Shown: piece by piece, positions 30,646 through 38,755 of the stretch | Numbering within the stretch: the stretch's first letter is position 1 | Layout of the letters: each line of letters begins with the position of its first letter | Source: Gemmatimonadales bacterium UBA7889 | GTDB lineage: Bacteria > Gemmatimonadota > Gemmatimonadetes > Longimicrobiales > Gaopeijiaceae | Assembly: GCA_002501085.1 (NCBI GenBank) | Contig: DLRL01000031.1 | Coordinates: 1,872-46,095, forward strand | Reading direction: 5' to 3' | Length of the DNA stretch: 44,224 nt | Notes under the pieces: generated by a model | What the model was told of the DNA's origin: nothing | The model's database searches: none | Seen by the model: the letters and a program-made list of their open reading frames with translations, nothing else | Position numbers and translations under genes: made by a program

Positions 30646-33525
30646 ATGGCCGCAAGCGATATCCAACCAGGAGATCCTGGGCTCGAGAAGAAGCTCCGAC
30701 ACGTAGTGAAAGGAGAAGTGCGTTTTGATGCCTTCACACGTGGGATATTCTCTACTGATGCTTCTCACTACCAGGTCGAACCACTCGGCGTTGTCTTTCC
30801 TGCAACTGCAGAAGATATCCAAGTAGTCATGGAAGTAGCCCGGGAGGAGAACGTTCCTGTGCTTCCGCGTGGTGCAGGAACCTCCCAGTGCGGCCAAACG
30901 GTAGGTCGTGCGCTTGTCGTCGACGTTAGCCGCCATCTCAACCAAATAGGTGGTATGCATGGAGATGAGATCGAAGTCGAACCCGGGGTGGTCCTAGACC
31001 ATTTGAACGCCCGTTTACGGCAGCGACATCAGTGGTTTCCAGTCGATCCTTCCACTGGGAGTCGTGCAACACTCGGGGGAATGGCGGGGAACAATAGCGC
31101 GGGTGCCCGCTCTCTCCGATATGGAACGATGGTAGATAACGTCTCAGCCATCGAAGTAGTGCTCCCAGACGGTCGCAGACTCTGGCTAGGGTCAGAAGAA
31201 TCCGAAGAGCACCACATGCCGACTGAGCTCGCGTTCTTAAGAGGCCTCTATGCGAACCACTCAGCAGAAATTATTCAGCGTACACCCAAAACGATGCGGA
31301 ATGTGGCTGGTTATAATCTTGCCAGTCTAGATCCAAACCAGGAAAATCTCGCACAACTCTTGGTGGGCTCCGAAGGGACCCTCGCATTCTTTGTGCGTTT
31401 GCGTCTGAAGCTCAGCCCACTACTTCGCTCAAGAGTTTTGGGTATTTGTCACTTCGATGGTCTACTCGAAGCACTCGACACTGTCCAGCATATCGTAAAG
31501 CTGAGCCCAACTGCAGTAGAACTAGTAGACCAGAACGTCTTGAACCTTGGAGCAAGACACCCAGACTTCCGGCGTGCCATGAGTGATTTCGTGACAGGCA
31601 CCCCAAAAGCGTTACTCCTAGTCGAGTTTTCCGAAGAACTCCCAGGGACAGATTTGGGCAATAAACTGAATGAACTCGAGGAACTTTTGAGCGAGTTAGG
31701 GCACCCGAACAGTGTAGTGCGTGCAGAAACCGAATCACTCCAATCAGCAGCCTGGAGTGTACGGAAGGCAGGTCTCAATATCGTGATGTCGATGGCAGGT
31801 CCCAGGAAGCCCATTTCGTTCATCGAGGACTGTGCGGTGCCACTAGAACACCTGTCTAGCTACGCTCGGCATGTGGACGAGATTTTCTCTAAGCATGGGG
31901 TAGAGGGGACCTGGTACGCACACGCGTCTGTTGGATGTCTGCACGTTCGCCCCGCCCTAAACCTCAGGGATCCTAGTGATGTTCGCCGCATGCGTGCGAT
32001 TGCGGAGGAGACTCATGAGGTTGTGCGGCGCTACGGAGGGACACACTCCGGAGAACATGGTGACGGCCTCCTTAGATCGGAGTTTATCAAGCCGATGCTA
32101 GGTGAACGAATGGAACGGATCTTTGGAGAAATTAAGGAGACTTTCGACCCTCATGGTCTCATGAATCCCGGTAAGATTATCAATCCCCCTCGGATGGATG
32201 ACCCTACTTTATTCAAATTCCAAGCCGACAATCTAGAGAAGAAACTACCAGTGGTCTTAGACTGGTCTGAGGACGGAGGAGTCCTCACTGCACTGGAACA
32301 ATGCAACAACAATGGTGCGTGCCTCAAATCAGATCCGGGGGTGATGTGTCCCTCATATCGTGTCACTCAAGATGAACGACACTCGACCCGTGGACGAGCT
32401 AATGCGCTCCGACTCGCCGTTACCGGACAACTCGGTGCAACCGGCCTAGATTCACCAGAGATGGCAGAGGCAATGTCGCTGTGTATTTCTTGTAAGGGAT
32501 GTAAGCGAGAGTGCCCAACCGGCATCGACATGGCGACCTTGAAATTGGAGTGGCAGTACCACCAAAATCGACACTCAGGAGTTCCCATCCGAACGCGATT
32601 GCTAGGAGGGTTGCCACGAGTAGCACCCTGGGCAACGCGAATCGGGCCGTTAGTGAATATCCTCGGAAAACTACCCCTTGGGCGTCGCGTGCTCGGCTTT
32701 GCTCCCACGCGAAAGTTACCCCAATGGCACGGGTCACCCTGGAACGACAGTGAACTCCCACCCCCGGCCACCGTTACTGGTCCAGCTGACGTCATACTTT
32801 TCGTTGATACTTTCACGAGGTGGTTTGAACCTGAGGTTCCCCGGGCAGCTAAACACTTGCTAGAAGCAGGCGCGTGGCAGACCCAAACACTGCAACATCC
32901 AGGTCGTCCACTCTGTTGCGGACGTACCTACCTAAGTGGGGGTATGCTTGACGAGGCGAGACGAGAACTCCGACGCGTCTTGGACGCATTGGCTCCAGCA
33001 GCGCGGGCAGGAACATGGATCGTCGGATTAGAGCCATCTTGCATCTACACCTTACGGGATGAGGCGCCTGCATTACTACCAGGGGACGATGCGGATGTGG
33101 TAGCCGAGCGTGCAGTACTCCTAGAGCAGTTCCTCGACCAAGAATGGGCACAAGGCCACACTCTTTCTTTTAAACCACTTAAAAAGAGGCGACTCAAGGT
33201 GCACGGTCATTGTCACCAAAAAGCATTTGGCACAGTCAATGCCAGTGTCCGAATGCTGGAGAGGATTCCGGACTTAACCGTAGAGGAGATCCCTTCAGGA
33301 TGCTGCGGCATGGCCGGGGCATTCGGCTATCAAGCCGAGCACTACGACGTGTCGATGGCAATGGCTGAATTGGACTTGCTACCGGCAGTTCGGGTCACAG
33401 ATGAGACAACAGAAATCGTCGCGAGCGGGACAAGTTGTCGCGCTCAAATTAAGGATGGGACAGGGCGGACAGCCCTGCACCCTGCCGTGTTACTCCAAAG
33501 AGCACTTACAGAGCGGGGTGACTAA
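30646..33525 (+). CDS. FAD-linked oxidase/4Fe-4S dehydrogenase (D-2-hydroxyacid dehydrogenase type)
   Basis: A fused, 959-residue flavoprotein that oxidises D-2-hydroxyacids and passes electrons through iron-sulfur clusters. An FAD-binding-4 domain with PRGAGTSQCGQT (74-85) is followed by the FAD-oxidase C domain (to about 520). A Cys group CNNNGACLKSDPGVMCPSYR begins near residue 553, then CISCKGCKRECP near 613, and two CCG motifs (LCCGRTY near 755, GCCGMAGAFGY near 886). The layout is that of YdiJ/D-lactate or D-2-hydroxyglutarate dehydrogenases. It is divergent from the aminotransferase-TRAP operon and convergent with serA. A 2-hydroxyglutarate role is suggested by SerA, which can make that compound; D-lactate or glycolate remain possible. 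Confidence 0.9.
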   Translation: MAASDIQPGDPGLEKKLRHVVKGEVRFDAFTRGIFSTDASHYQVEPLGVVFPATAEDIQVVMEVAREENVPVLPRGAGTSQCGQTVGRALVVDVSRHLNQIGGMHGDEIEVEPGVVLDHLNARLRQRHQWFPVDPSTGSRATLGGMAGNNSAGARSLRYGTMVDNVSAIEVVLPDGRRLWLGSEESEEHHMPTELAFLRGLYANHSAEIIQRTPKTMRNVAGYNLASLDPNQENLAQLLVGSEGTLAFFVRLRLKLSPLLRSRVLGICHFDGLLEALDTVQHIVKLSPTAVELVDQNVLNLGARHPDFRRAMSDFVTGTPKALLLVEFSEELPGTDLGNKLNELEELLSELGHPNSVVRAETESLQSAAWSVRKAGLNIVMSMAGPRKPISFIEDCAVPLEHLSSYARHVDEIFSKHGVEGTWYAHASVGCLHVRPALNLRDPSDVRRMRAIAEETHEVVRRYGGTHSGEHGDGLLRSEFIKPMLGERMERIFGEIKETFDPHGLMNPGKIINPPRMDDPTLFKFQADNLEKKLPVVLDWSEDGGVLTALEQCNNNGACLKSDPGVMCPSYRVTQDERHSTRGRANALRLAVTGQLGATGLDSPEMAEAMSLCISCKGCKRECPTGIDMATLKLEWQYHQNRHSGVPIRTRLLGGLPRVAPWATRIGPLVNILGKLPLGRRVLGFAPTRKLPQWHGSPWNDSELPPPATVTGPADVILFVDTFTRWFEPEVPRAAKHLLEAGAWQTQTLQHPGRPLCCGRTYLSGGMLDEARRELRRVLDALAPAARAGTWIVGLEPSCIYTLRDEAPALLPGDDADVVAERAVLLEQFLDQEWAQGHTLSFKPLKKRRLKVHGHCHQKAFGTVNASVRMLERIPDLTVEEIPSGCCGMAGAFGYQAEHYDVSMAMAELDLLPAVRVTDETTEIVASGTSCRAQIKDGTGRTALHPAVLLQRALTERGD

Positions 33526-33574
33526 GGCCCACCGATGGATAAGCCCGGATCGACGCAAAGTTGATTCGTACTGC

Positions 33575-35173
33575 CTAACTCAGTTTGACCACAACCGCAG
33601 TAGATACTTCGGGTAGATCCACAAGTGCATCACGAACTTTGGTATCTACCGTGCCGTCTACTGCGATGGTAGCTATGGCTTCCCCTCCCGCAGTAAGCCG
33701 AGCCTGGTGGTATTCGGCAATATTGATCTCGTGGGCCCCCAAAAGGGTTCCGACCCGGCCGATAACGCCTGGTACATCTTGGTTCCTTAGCACAATCAGT
33801 GTGCCGTCAGGCACAATATCAACATGGTAATCTCGGATTCGAACAATTCGGGGATGTATGTCACCCAACAGAGCACCAGCAAGTCTCAGATTCTCGCCTT
33901 CAGCCTTAACGATGATCTCAACAAACTCAGAATAGTCAGTTCGTCTGGAGAGATAGGCTTGTGAGATGCCAATTCCGCGCTGCCTGGCAAGATATCCAGC
34001 ACTGACAAAATTCACCTTCCGTGACCCCATAATGTTCTTGAGCAATCCCATGAGAACATACGCGGTCAGAGATGGAAGAACTTCTTCAAGCCCACCTGAG
34101 TAACGCACCTCTATACCCCTGATTCCACCTCTAGCAAGCGCACATGCGAGAATTCCTAAGCGTTGACCAAGAGCAAAAACAGGTCCGCATTCCTGCAGTG
34201 TGGCACCTCCGAACGCCGGGGCATTGAGAGCATGAGAAAGATCCCCCTCTAGGAGTGCAGCCCTGACGGCCTCGCTGATCTCGGTAGCGACCAATTCCTG
34301 GGCCTCCAGTGTCGAGGCTCCAAGGTGGGGCGTCAGTACTACACCAGGAGCCTTACGTAACGGGCTATCATCTTCGAGTGGTTCATTTTCATAAACGTCA
34401 AGCGCGGCCCCTGCGATTCTCTCTTCATTCAGTGCCACTGCAAGAGCCGCCTCATCGATGACTTGACCTCTTGAGACATTCACAATGAAGGCGCTCTTTT
34501 TCATACGGGATATGATTTTCTGGTCAATCATCCCTCGAGTGTCATCTGTCAGTGGAACATGTAAAGATAGGATGTCTGCACTCTCAATGACTGTTCCCAT
34601 ATCAGCACGGTCCAGACCCAGTTCCTTAGCTCTTTCATCAGTGAGATATGGGTCACTAACCACAACGTGCATACCAAAGGCACGACAACGCTGTGCGACT
34701 TCCTGACCAACACGGCCAGCACCAACTAGGCCAAGCGTGCGACCTCGAAGTTCTGCTCCCTTGAAGCGACCCCGATCCCACTCCCCTCGGCGGACTGAAG
34801 CATCAGCACCCGGAACTCTGCGAACCACCGAGAGCATCAGTGCAAGTGTGAGCTCCGCAGCGGATACGGTATTGCCCGCAGGCGCATTGAGTACCGCAAT
34901 GCCACGCTCGGTAGCCGCATCTAGATCAATATTGTCAACACCAACCCCAGCGCGCCCAATAACTTTCAGGCTCTGGGCCTCATCTAACATGTCGGGGCCA
35001 ACCTTCGTAGCACTCCTAACTATCAGGCCATCAGCACTAGTCAACGCACTACGAAAGTCAGTGGAAGATGAATCATTGATCTCGACAAGTTCGAACTGAC
35101 TATTTTCTCGTAACGGCTGCAGGCCGCTCCCGGAGATGTTGTCAGTAACGAGAATGGAAAATCTCAACGCCAT
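33575..35173 (-). CDS. serA: D-3-phosphoglycerate dehydrogenase
   Basis: First enzyme of serine synthesis: 3-phosphoglycerate plus NAD to 3-phosphohydroxypyruvate. The 532-residue protein has substrate and NAD domains with GLVGAGRVGQEVAQRCRAF (about 148-166), the Arg/Glu/His catalytic set (FIVNVSRGQVIDEAAL, ENEPLEDDSPL, LTPHLGASTLEAQ), an intervening ASB domain and a C-terminal ACT domain (TLIVLRNQDVPGVIGRVGTL). This is the long, potentially serine-regulated form. The ATG at 35173 overlaps the stop of the upstream aminotransferase by one base (TGATG), so the two are translated together. Confidence 0.96.
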   Translation of the reverse strand: MALRFSILVTDNISGSGLQPLRENSQFELVEINDSSSTDFRSALTSADGLIVRSATKVGPDMLDEAQSLKVIGRAGVGVDNIDLDAATERGIAVLNAPAGNTVSAAELTLALMLSVVRRVPGADASVRRGEWDRGRFKGAELRGRTLGLVGAGRVGQEVAQRCRAFGMHVVVSDPYLTDERAKELGLDRADMGTVIESADILSLHVPLTDDTRGMIDQKIISRMKKSAFIVNVSRGQVIDEAALAVALNEERIAGAALDVYENEPLEDDSPLRKAPGVVLTPHLGASTLEAQELVATEISEAVRAALLEGDLSHALNAPAFGGATLQECGPVFALGQRLGILACALARGGIRGIEVRYSGGLEEVLPSLTAYVLMGLLKNIMGSRKVNFVSAGYLARQRGIGISQAYLSRRTDYSEFVEIIVKAEGENLRLAGALLGDIHPRIVRIRDYHVDIVPDGTLIVLRNQDVPGVIGRVGTLLGAHEINIAEYHQARLTAGGEAIATIAVDGTVDTKVRDALVDLPEVSTAVVVKLS

Positions 35174-36315
35174 CAGCTGAGGACTCCCGTGAGGACAGAG
35201 AGCAATTCCTCTAATTCGTCTAGGGTGTGCTCGCCCATGTGTCCGATGCGGAATGTTGTAGGCTTAAGCTTCCCATATCCCCCTCCGATGACCCATCCCT
35301 GCTCTTTGACAGCATCGATGATCGATGGAGCACTCACCCCATCCGGTACCTGAACAGCTGTGACTGTCGGAGAACGATGGCCCTCCGCGGCGACTACCTT
35401 AAGCTGAACACCCGAAGAACTCATCTCCTCGACCCACGCCCAAGTGCGTTCAGCCATCTTTTGATGACGTGCCCAGCGACCTTCCATTGTTTCTTCAGCC
35501 ATCAAGCGGAGTTGTACCTGAAGCGCAAAGAGGGTTGAGAGGGCAGGCGTAGTAGGTGTTTGTAACTTCTCTATATTCTCAGAGTATCTAACTAAGTCAA
35601 AGTAGTAGCCCCGGCCAACCACTTCTTTGGCTCGCTCAATCATCGAGCTAGATGCCACACCAAACGAAACACCAGGCGGCAGAGAGAAAGCCTTCTGTCC
35701 ACCAGTCAGAACAAAATCAAGTCCCCAAGAATCGGTTTGGAGTTCGGCACCGGCTGCACCGCTCACGGAGTCAACCAACAGAAGGGTTCCTGCATGCTGG
35801 TGCACTACCTCGGAGAGCGCCTCTAAATCGTTTAATACTCCAGTAGAAGTCTCCGAGTGAGCCACTGTGACAGCATCGTATTTTCTGACCGATAGGGCCG
35901 CGGCGACTCGGTCAGGGTCCTGCGCTTCTCCCCAAGGAATAACAACCTCATCGACTTCGAGGCCACAGTGACATGCGATACTTGAGAAGCGTTTACTAAA
36001 TGCACCATTTACAAGTGAGAGCACCCGATTCGAAGCACCATTACGGATTGCAGCCTCCATAAGGCCAGTACCCGAGCATGGGACAATGAATACCGGACGT
36101 TCGGTCCGAAATGCGTCCTTGAGTCCGGCCTGTAACTCACCGATGAAAGCCTGCACATCCGGCCCTCGGTGGCCTGTCATCGGTTGAAGTTGAGCAGCAA
36201 GCACTTCAGGGCGGACTTCAACAGGACCGGGTAGGAAGAAGCGTCCGTAGGGGCGGGTCAAACCCTTAGGGTCAGGGTGATTCAATTTATTAGTTCGGGG
36301 AACATCCCGATTCAC
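35173..36315 (-). CDS. Class V aminotransferase adjacent to serA
   Basis: A 380-residue PLP enzyme related to alanine/serine-glyoxylate and phosphoserine aminotransferases. It shows YGRFFLPGPVEVRPEVLAAQ, TGHRGPDVQAFI, AHSETSTGVLNDL, LLVDSVSGAAGAE and LTGGQKAFSLPPG with the PLP Lys. It starts with GTG at 36315 and overlaps serA by one base. Because SerA makes 3-phosphohydroxypyruvate and no serC is visible, this enzyme may act as the phosphoserine aminotransferase; some bacteria and archaea use such AGT-like proteins. It is clearly related to the aminotransferase at 29366-30592 but differs in the active-site loops. A 72-base hairpin lies just upstream. Confidence 0.88.
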   Translation of the reverse strand: MNRDVPRTNKLNHPDPKGLTRPYGRFFLPGPVEVRPEVLAAQLQPMTGHRGPDVQAFIGELQAGLKDAFRTERPVFIVPCSGTGLMEAAIRNGASNRVLSLVNGAFSKRFSSIACHCGLEVDEVVIPWGEAQDPDRVAAALSVRKYDAVTVAHSETSTGVLNDLEALSEVVHQHAGTLLLVDSVSGAAGAELQTDSWGLDFVLTGGQKAFSLPPGVSFGVASSSMIERAKEVVGRGYYFDLVRYSENIEKLQTPTTPALSTLFALQVQLRLMAEETMEGRWARHQKMAERTWAWVEEMSSSGVQLKVVAAEGHRSPTVTAVQVPDGVSAPSIIDAVKEQGWVIGGGYGKLKPTTFRIGHMGEHTLDELEELLSVLTGVLS

Positions 36316-36333
36316 TAAGAAGTTGGGAGAGGC

Positions 36334-36405
36334 GCCTTGAGGCTTCGGAAAAAACTAATGGTTCAGCGAATGTTTTCCATGGGGCCCGAAGCCTCCCATC
36401 AAGGC
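36334..36405 (-). promoter_or_regulatory. Long hairpin with an alternative fold upstream of the aminotransferase-serA operon
   Basis: GCCTTG (36334-36339) and AGGCTTCGG (36340-36348) pair with CCGAAGCCT (36386-36394) and CAAGGC (36400-36405), a 15-bp stem with a five-base bulge CCCAT (36395-36399). An inner GGAAAA/TTTTCC (36347-36352 and 36373-36378) can extend it. The bulge CCCAT can instead pair with ATGGG at 36379-36383, which would break the long stem. It ends 19 bases before the GTG and starts 20 bases after the dCMP deaminase stop. No T-run follows, so it is not a standard terminator. Confidence 0.5.
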
Positions 36406-36424
36406 AGTCCCTAAGACGGCCTGG

Positions 36425-36852
36425 TTAATCCCTCCAGGCATCCTTCCATTTCGAATAGGGCAAAGCCACCAAACCGCCTTGCTCGAGTACTGCCAGGCCC
36501 GCTGGATCACGATACTGCTCTCGATAGAAAACATGGGATATGTTTGCCTGTATCATTAATTTTGCGCACACCACACATGGGCTCGCGGTTATAAATGCGA
36601 CCTTGTCACGCATTTGCCCAGGTGCCTTCACAAGAGCGTTCATCTCAGAATGGATGCAGCCACACCTGTCCTTCTCAGTTGAGTCACATTTGTTCGGAAA
36701 GCCCCGAGCATTACCGTTGTACCCTATCGCAACAACATTTTCCAGGCCGGCATCTGTAATCACTGTCCCGACTTGAAGCCTCGCACAAGTTGAACGTTTA
36801 GCGAGCTCTTCAGCCATACGCATATAGACTTCATAGAGGGGGGGCGACTCAC
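36425..36852 (-). CDS. dCMP deaminase family protein with an apparent frameshift near its start
   Basis: Zinc deaminase that turns dCMP into dUMP for thymidylate synthesis. The reading frame from ATG 36823 (132 residues) has the zinc motifs CIHSEMNAL and ASPCVVCAKLM, and NGNARGFPNKCD, all intact. The family's N-terminus (RP.W.EYFM..A) would begin about ten residues earlier. A GTG at 36852 with GGAGG five bases upstream is out of frame by one base. If the run of seven C at 36838-36844 (minus strand) had eight, the GTG would read M-S-R-P-P-L-Y-E-V-Y-M and join the frame perfectly. So either a sequencing error, a true frameshift or slippage is present. As given, translation would have to start at 36823 or 36817, where no ribosome binding site is seen. 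Confidence 0.85.
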
Positions 36853-37009
36853 ATTCGCCTCCACACCGTCCTCCCGCTCGCTGAGATTCAAAGGGTGATT
36901 GTTATCCCGGACTCCATCCTTGTGAATCAACGGCACACTGCCTCCTGCTTTGATTCAAGCAGCTCTATCAATCTCAGACCAGGCCGAAGACGATACCGAC
37001 CCGAGCGTC

Positions 37010-38677
37010 TCAGTTGCCCATCACCTTTGTGGTAAGCGCTGTCGGAGTCATCAATTTATAGATCGGTACCAAAGGTGGACGTGCCGAGCCAGTTCCGGCA
37101 CCACGGCCGCCAAAACCCCGACCTCCACCTACGGCATCTGCTGAACGAGGAATCCAGGCATCCATCGTGTTCCAATAGACGACACTGTCCTCGGTCTCCG
37201 GCTCAAGCATGTGTGCAACCAATCGGCCAAGATATTGAGCTGTAGGTACAATGAAGGTGCCCGCTGGAAATAGTTCAGTAAGCGTGAGTACCTCACCTAC
37301 TTCAACTTTCGTGGCTGCTGCATGGTTGTATGCGCGCTCATGCGTAACGTCCGTGACCGTGTAAGCATCAACCTGGAGTTCTACAGCTGATACCAGCGTT
37401 TCGACAGTGATCCCATGGCGCCTGAGCATCGCAACTGCATCAACAGCATCACGAGGTAGGAGGTACGCCCAAGGGCGAGCGCGTAACCGCAGGGCGACCG
37501 GTTTCTTCATAAGGTCGGCCCCTGTAACCTGAATAATCTCAACCGGATCATTCGAGCTACCTCCCCTGCCACCTCCTCGCACAATTTCGTAACTGACAGG
37601 ATAGTCCTCTGCAGCATACTCCATCACGACAGCGATATCACCTCGCGGCTCAGCTCCCATCTCAATCGTCTCATCGCGTGCATCATCGACCACGCTCATA
37701 AGCCGATCAGTGTGTTCTGCAGCGAACTCGACTACGGTCAGATAACCCAGGTATCCGGCCCTTGCTCCTGTTTCAAGCTCCTGAGAAGGGGCCTCAAAAA
37801 GAATTCCGACCGAATTGACAAAGCCGCCATAGTTTCGACCGATCCTCGCCTGTGACCCGCCAACCCGCCACTCATTCTCATCTCCGCCCGTATAATACCA
37901 AGCCTTGTAGCCTTCCGTTGCAAGCTTCGCGTTGATGGCTGGAAAAATTTCCCGATCGCACATGAGCGTGATCTCAATTGCCGGATCGAAATGGCTCGGA
38001 CACTGATAATTCAGGTTGTACGGTCGTGACCCGCCGTTGTGACCATCGACAAACATGTGCGGCCGCCACTTGCTGATAATGTTACCTACATAGTTCGCGA
38101 TCGCCGGTTGCTCGAGCTTGATGTAGTCGCGATTCAGGTCAATACCCCATGCATTGCCTCGGGTACCTCTCTCGGTCGCCTCAAACCCGTCGGGATTGAT
38201 TTGTGGTGCTACAAGAACTGTGACTTCATCAAGCAACTCGTACGCATCCGTTCCCGGAATTGTAAAATCTCTCATCAGGATCAGCAGGCCTTCTCGGAAT
38301 GTCCGTTCCCCTCCATGCACGTTCGCAGCCAGGACTACTACAGGTCGCCCTAGAGCCCAGGCCTCCCATGGTTCGCTCACGAGAGGACGACTGAACACAG
38401 CGTAGGGAAGCTCTCGCCCCTCCCATGTCTGTCCATAGCTCCCTAGCCGCATATCGGTGGTAACGCCGCGGAGTGCTTCCAGATATTCCCACATCTCAAG
38501 ATGTCGGGTATGGCGCGTGAAACCGTTTTCCTCAGCAGCCGTCCGAGGGTAACCGTCTGGGACAGGAGACCATTCAACCTGTGCACGGCTTGGAATAACC
38601 AGCGTTCCAGCCAAAAGGCCTGTCAGTAATAGAGAAAAACCATATCGGATGGCAGGGTGTGGACAGTCACGTCTCAT
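37010..38677 (-). CDS. M14-family zinc carboxypeptidase, exported
   Basis: The 555-residue protein has a signal sequence (FSLLLTGLLAGTLVIPSRAQ) after a basic start, and a peptidase M14 domain. Zinc ligands are His121 and Glu124 in NVHGGERTFREG and His213 in VDGHNGG. The catalytic Arg region is DLNRDYIKLEQP, and ILFEAPSQE carries the probable catalytic Glu. A C-terminal extension of about 230 residues ends in a Gly/Arg-rich stretch. The ATG at 38677 has TGAGG upstream; the frame extends further but with no better start. It lies 78 bases downstream of typA. Secreted M14 peptidases trim C-terminal residues, and this fits a peptide-scavenging lifestyle. Confidence 0.9.
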   Translation of the reverse strand: MRRDCPHPAIRYGFSLLLTGLLAGTLVIPSRAQVEWSPVPDGYPRTAAEENGFTRHTRHLEMWEYLEALRGVTTDMRLGSYGQTWEGRELPYAVFSRPLVSEPWEAWALGRPVVVLAANVHGGERTFREGLLILMRDFTIPGTDAYELLDEVTVLVAPQINPDGFEATERGTRGNAWGIDLNRDYIKLEQPAIANYVGNIISKWRPHMFVDGHNGGSRPYNLNYQCPSHFDPAIEITLMCDREIFPAINAKLATEGYKAWYYTGGDENEWRVGGSQARIGRNYGGFVNSVGILFEAPSQELETGARAGYLGYLTVVEFAAEHTDRLMSVVDDARDETIEMGAEPRGDIAVVMEYAAEDYPVSYEIVRGGGRGGSSNDPVEIIQVTGADLMKKPVALRLRARPWAYLLPRDAVDAVAMLRRHGITVETLVSAVELQVDAYTVTDVTHERAYNHAAATKVEVGEVLTLTELFPAGTFIVPTAQYLGRLVAHMLEPETEDSVVYWNTMDAWIPRSADAVGGGRGFGGRGAGTGSARPPLVPIYKLMTPTALTTKVMGN

Positions 38678-38755
38678 TCTAGACCTCATCATTATCTGGG
38701 TGAAATGGATCGTAGGTAGCGTTGTTAGGGCAGGCAAGCGAAGTCCCCTCTAGAC

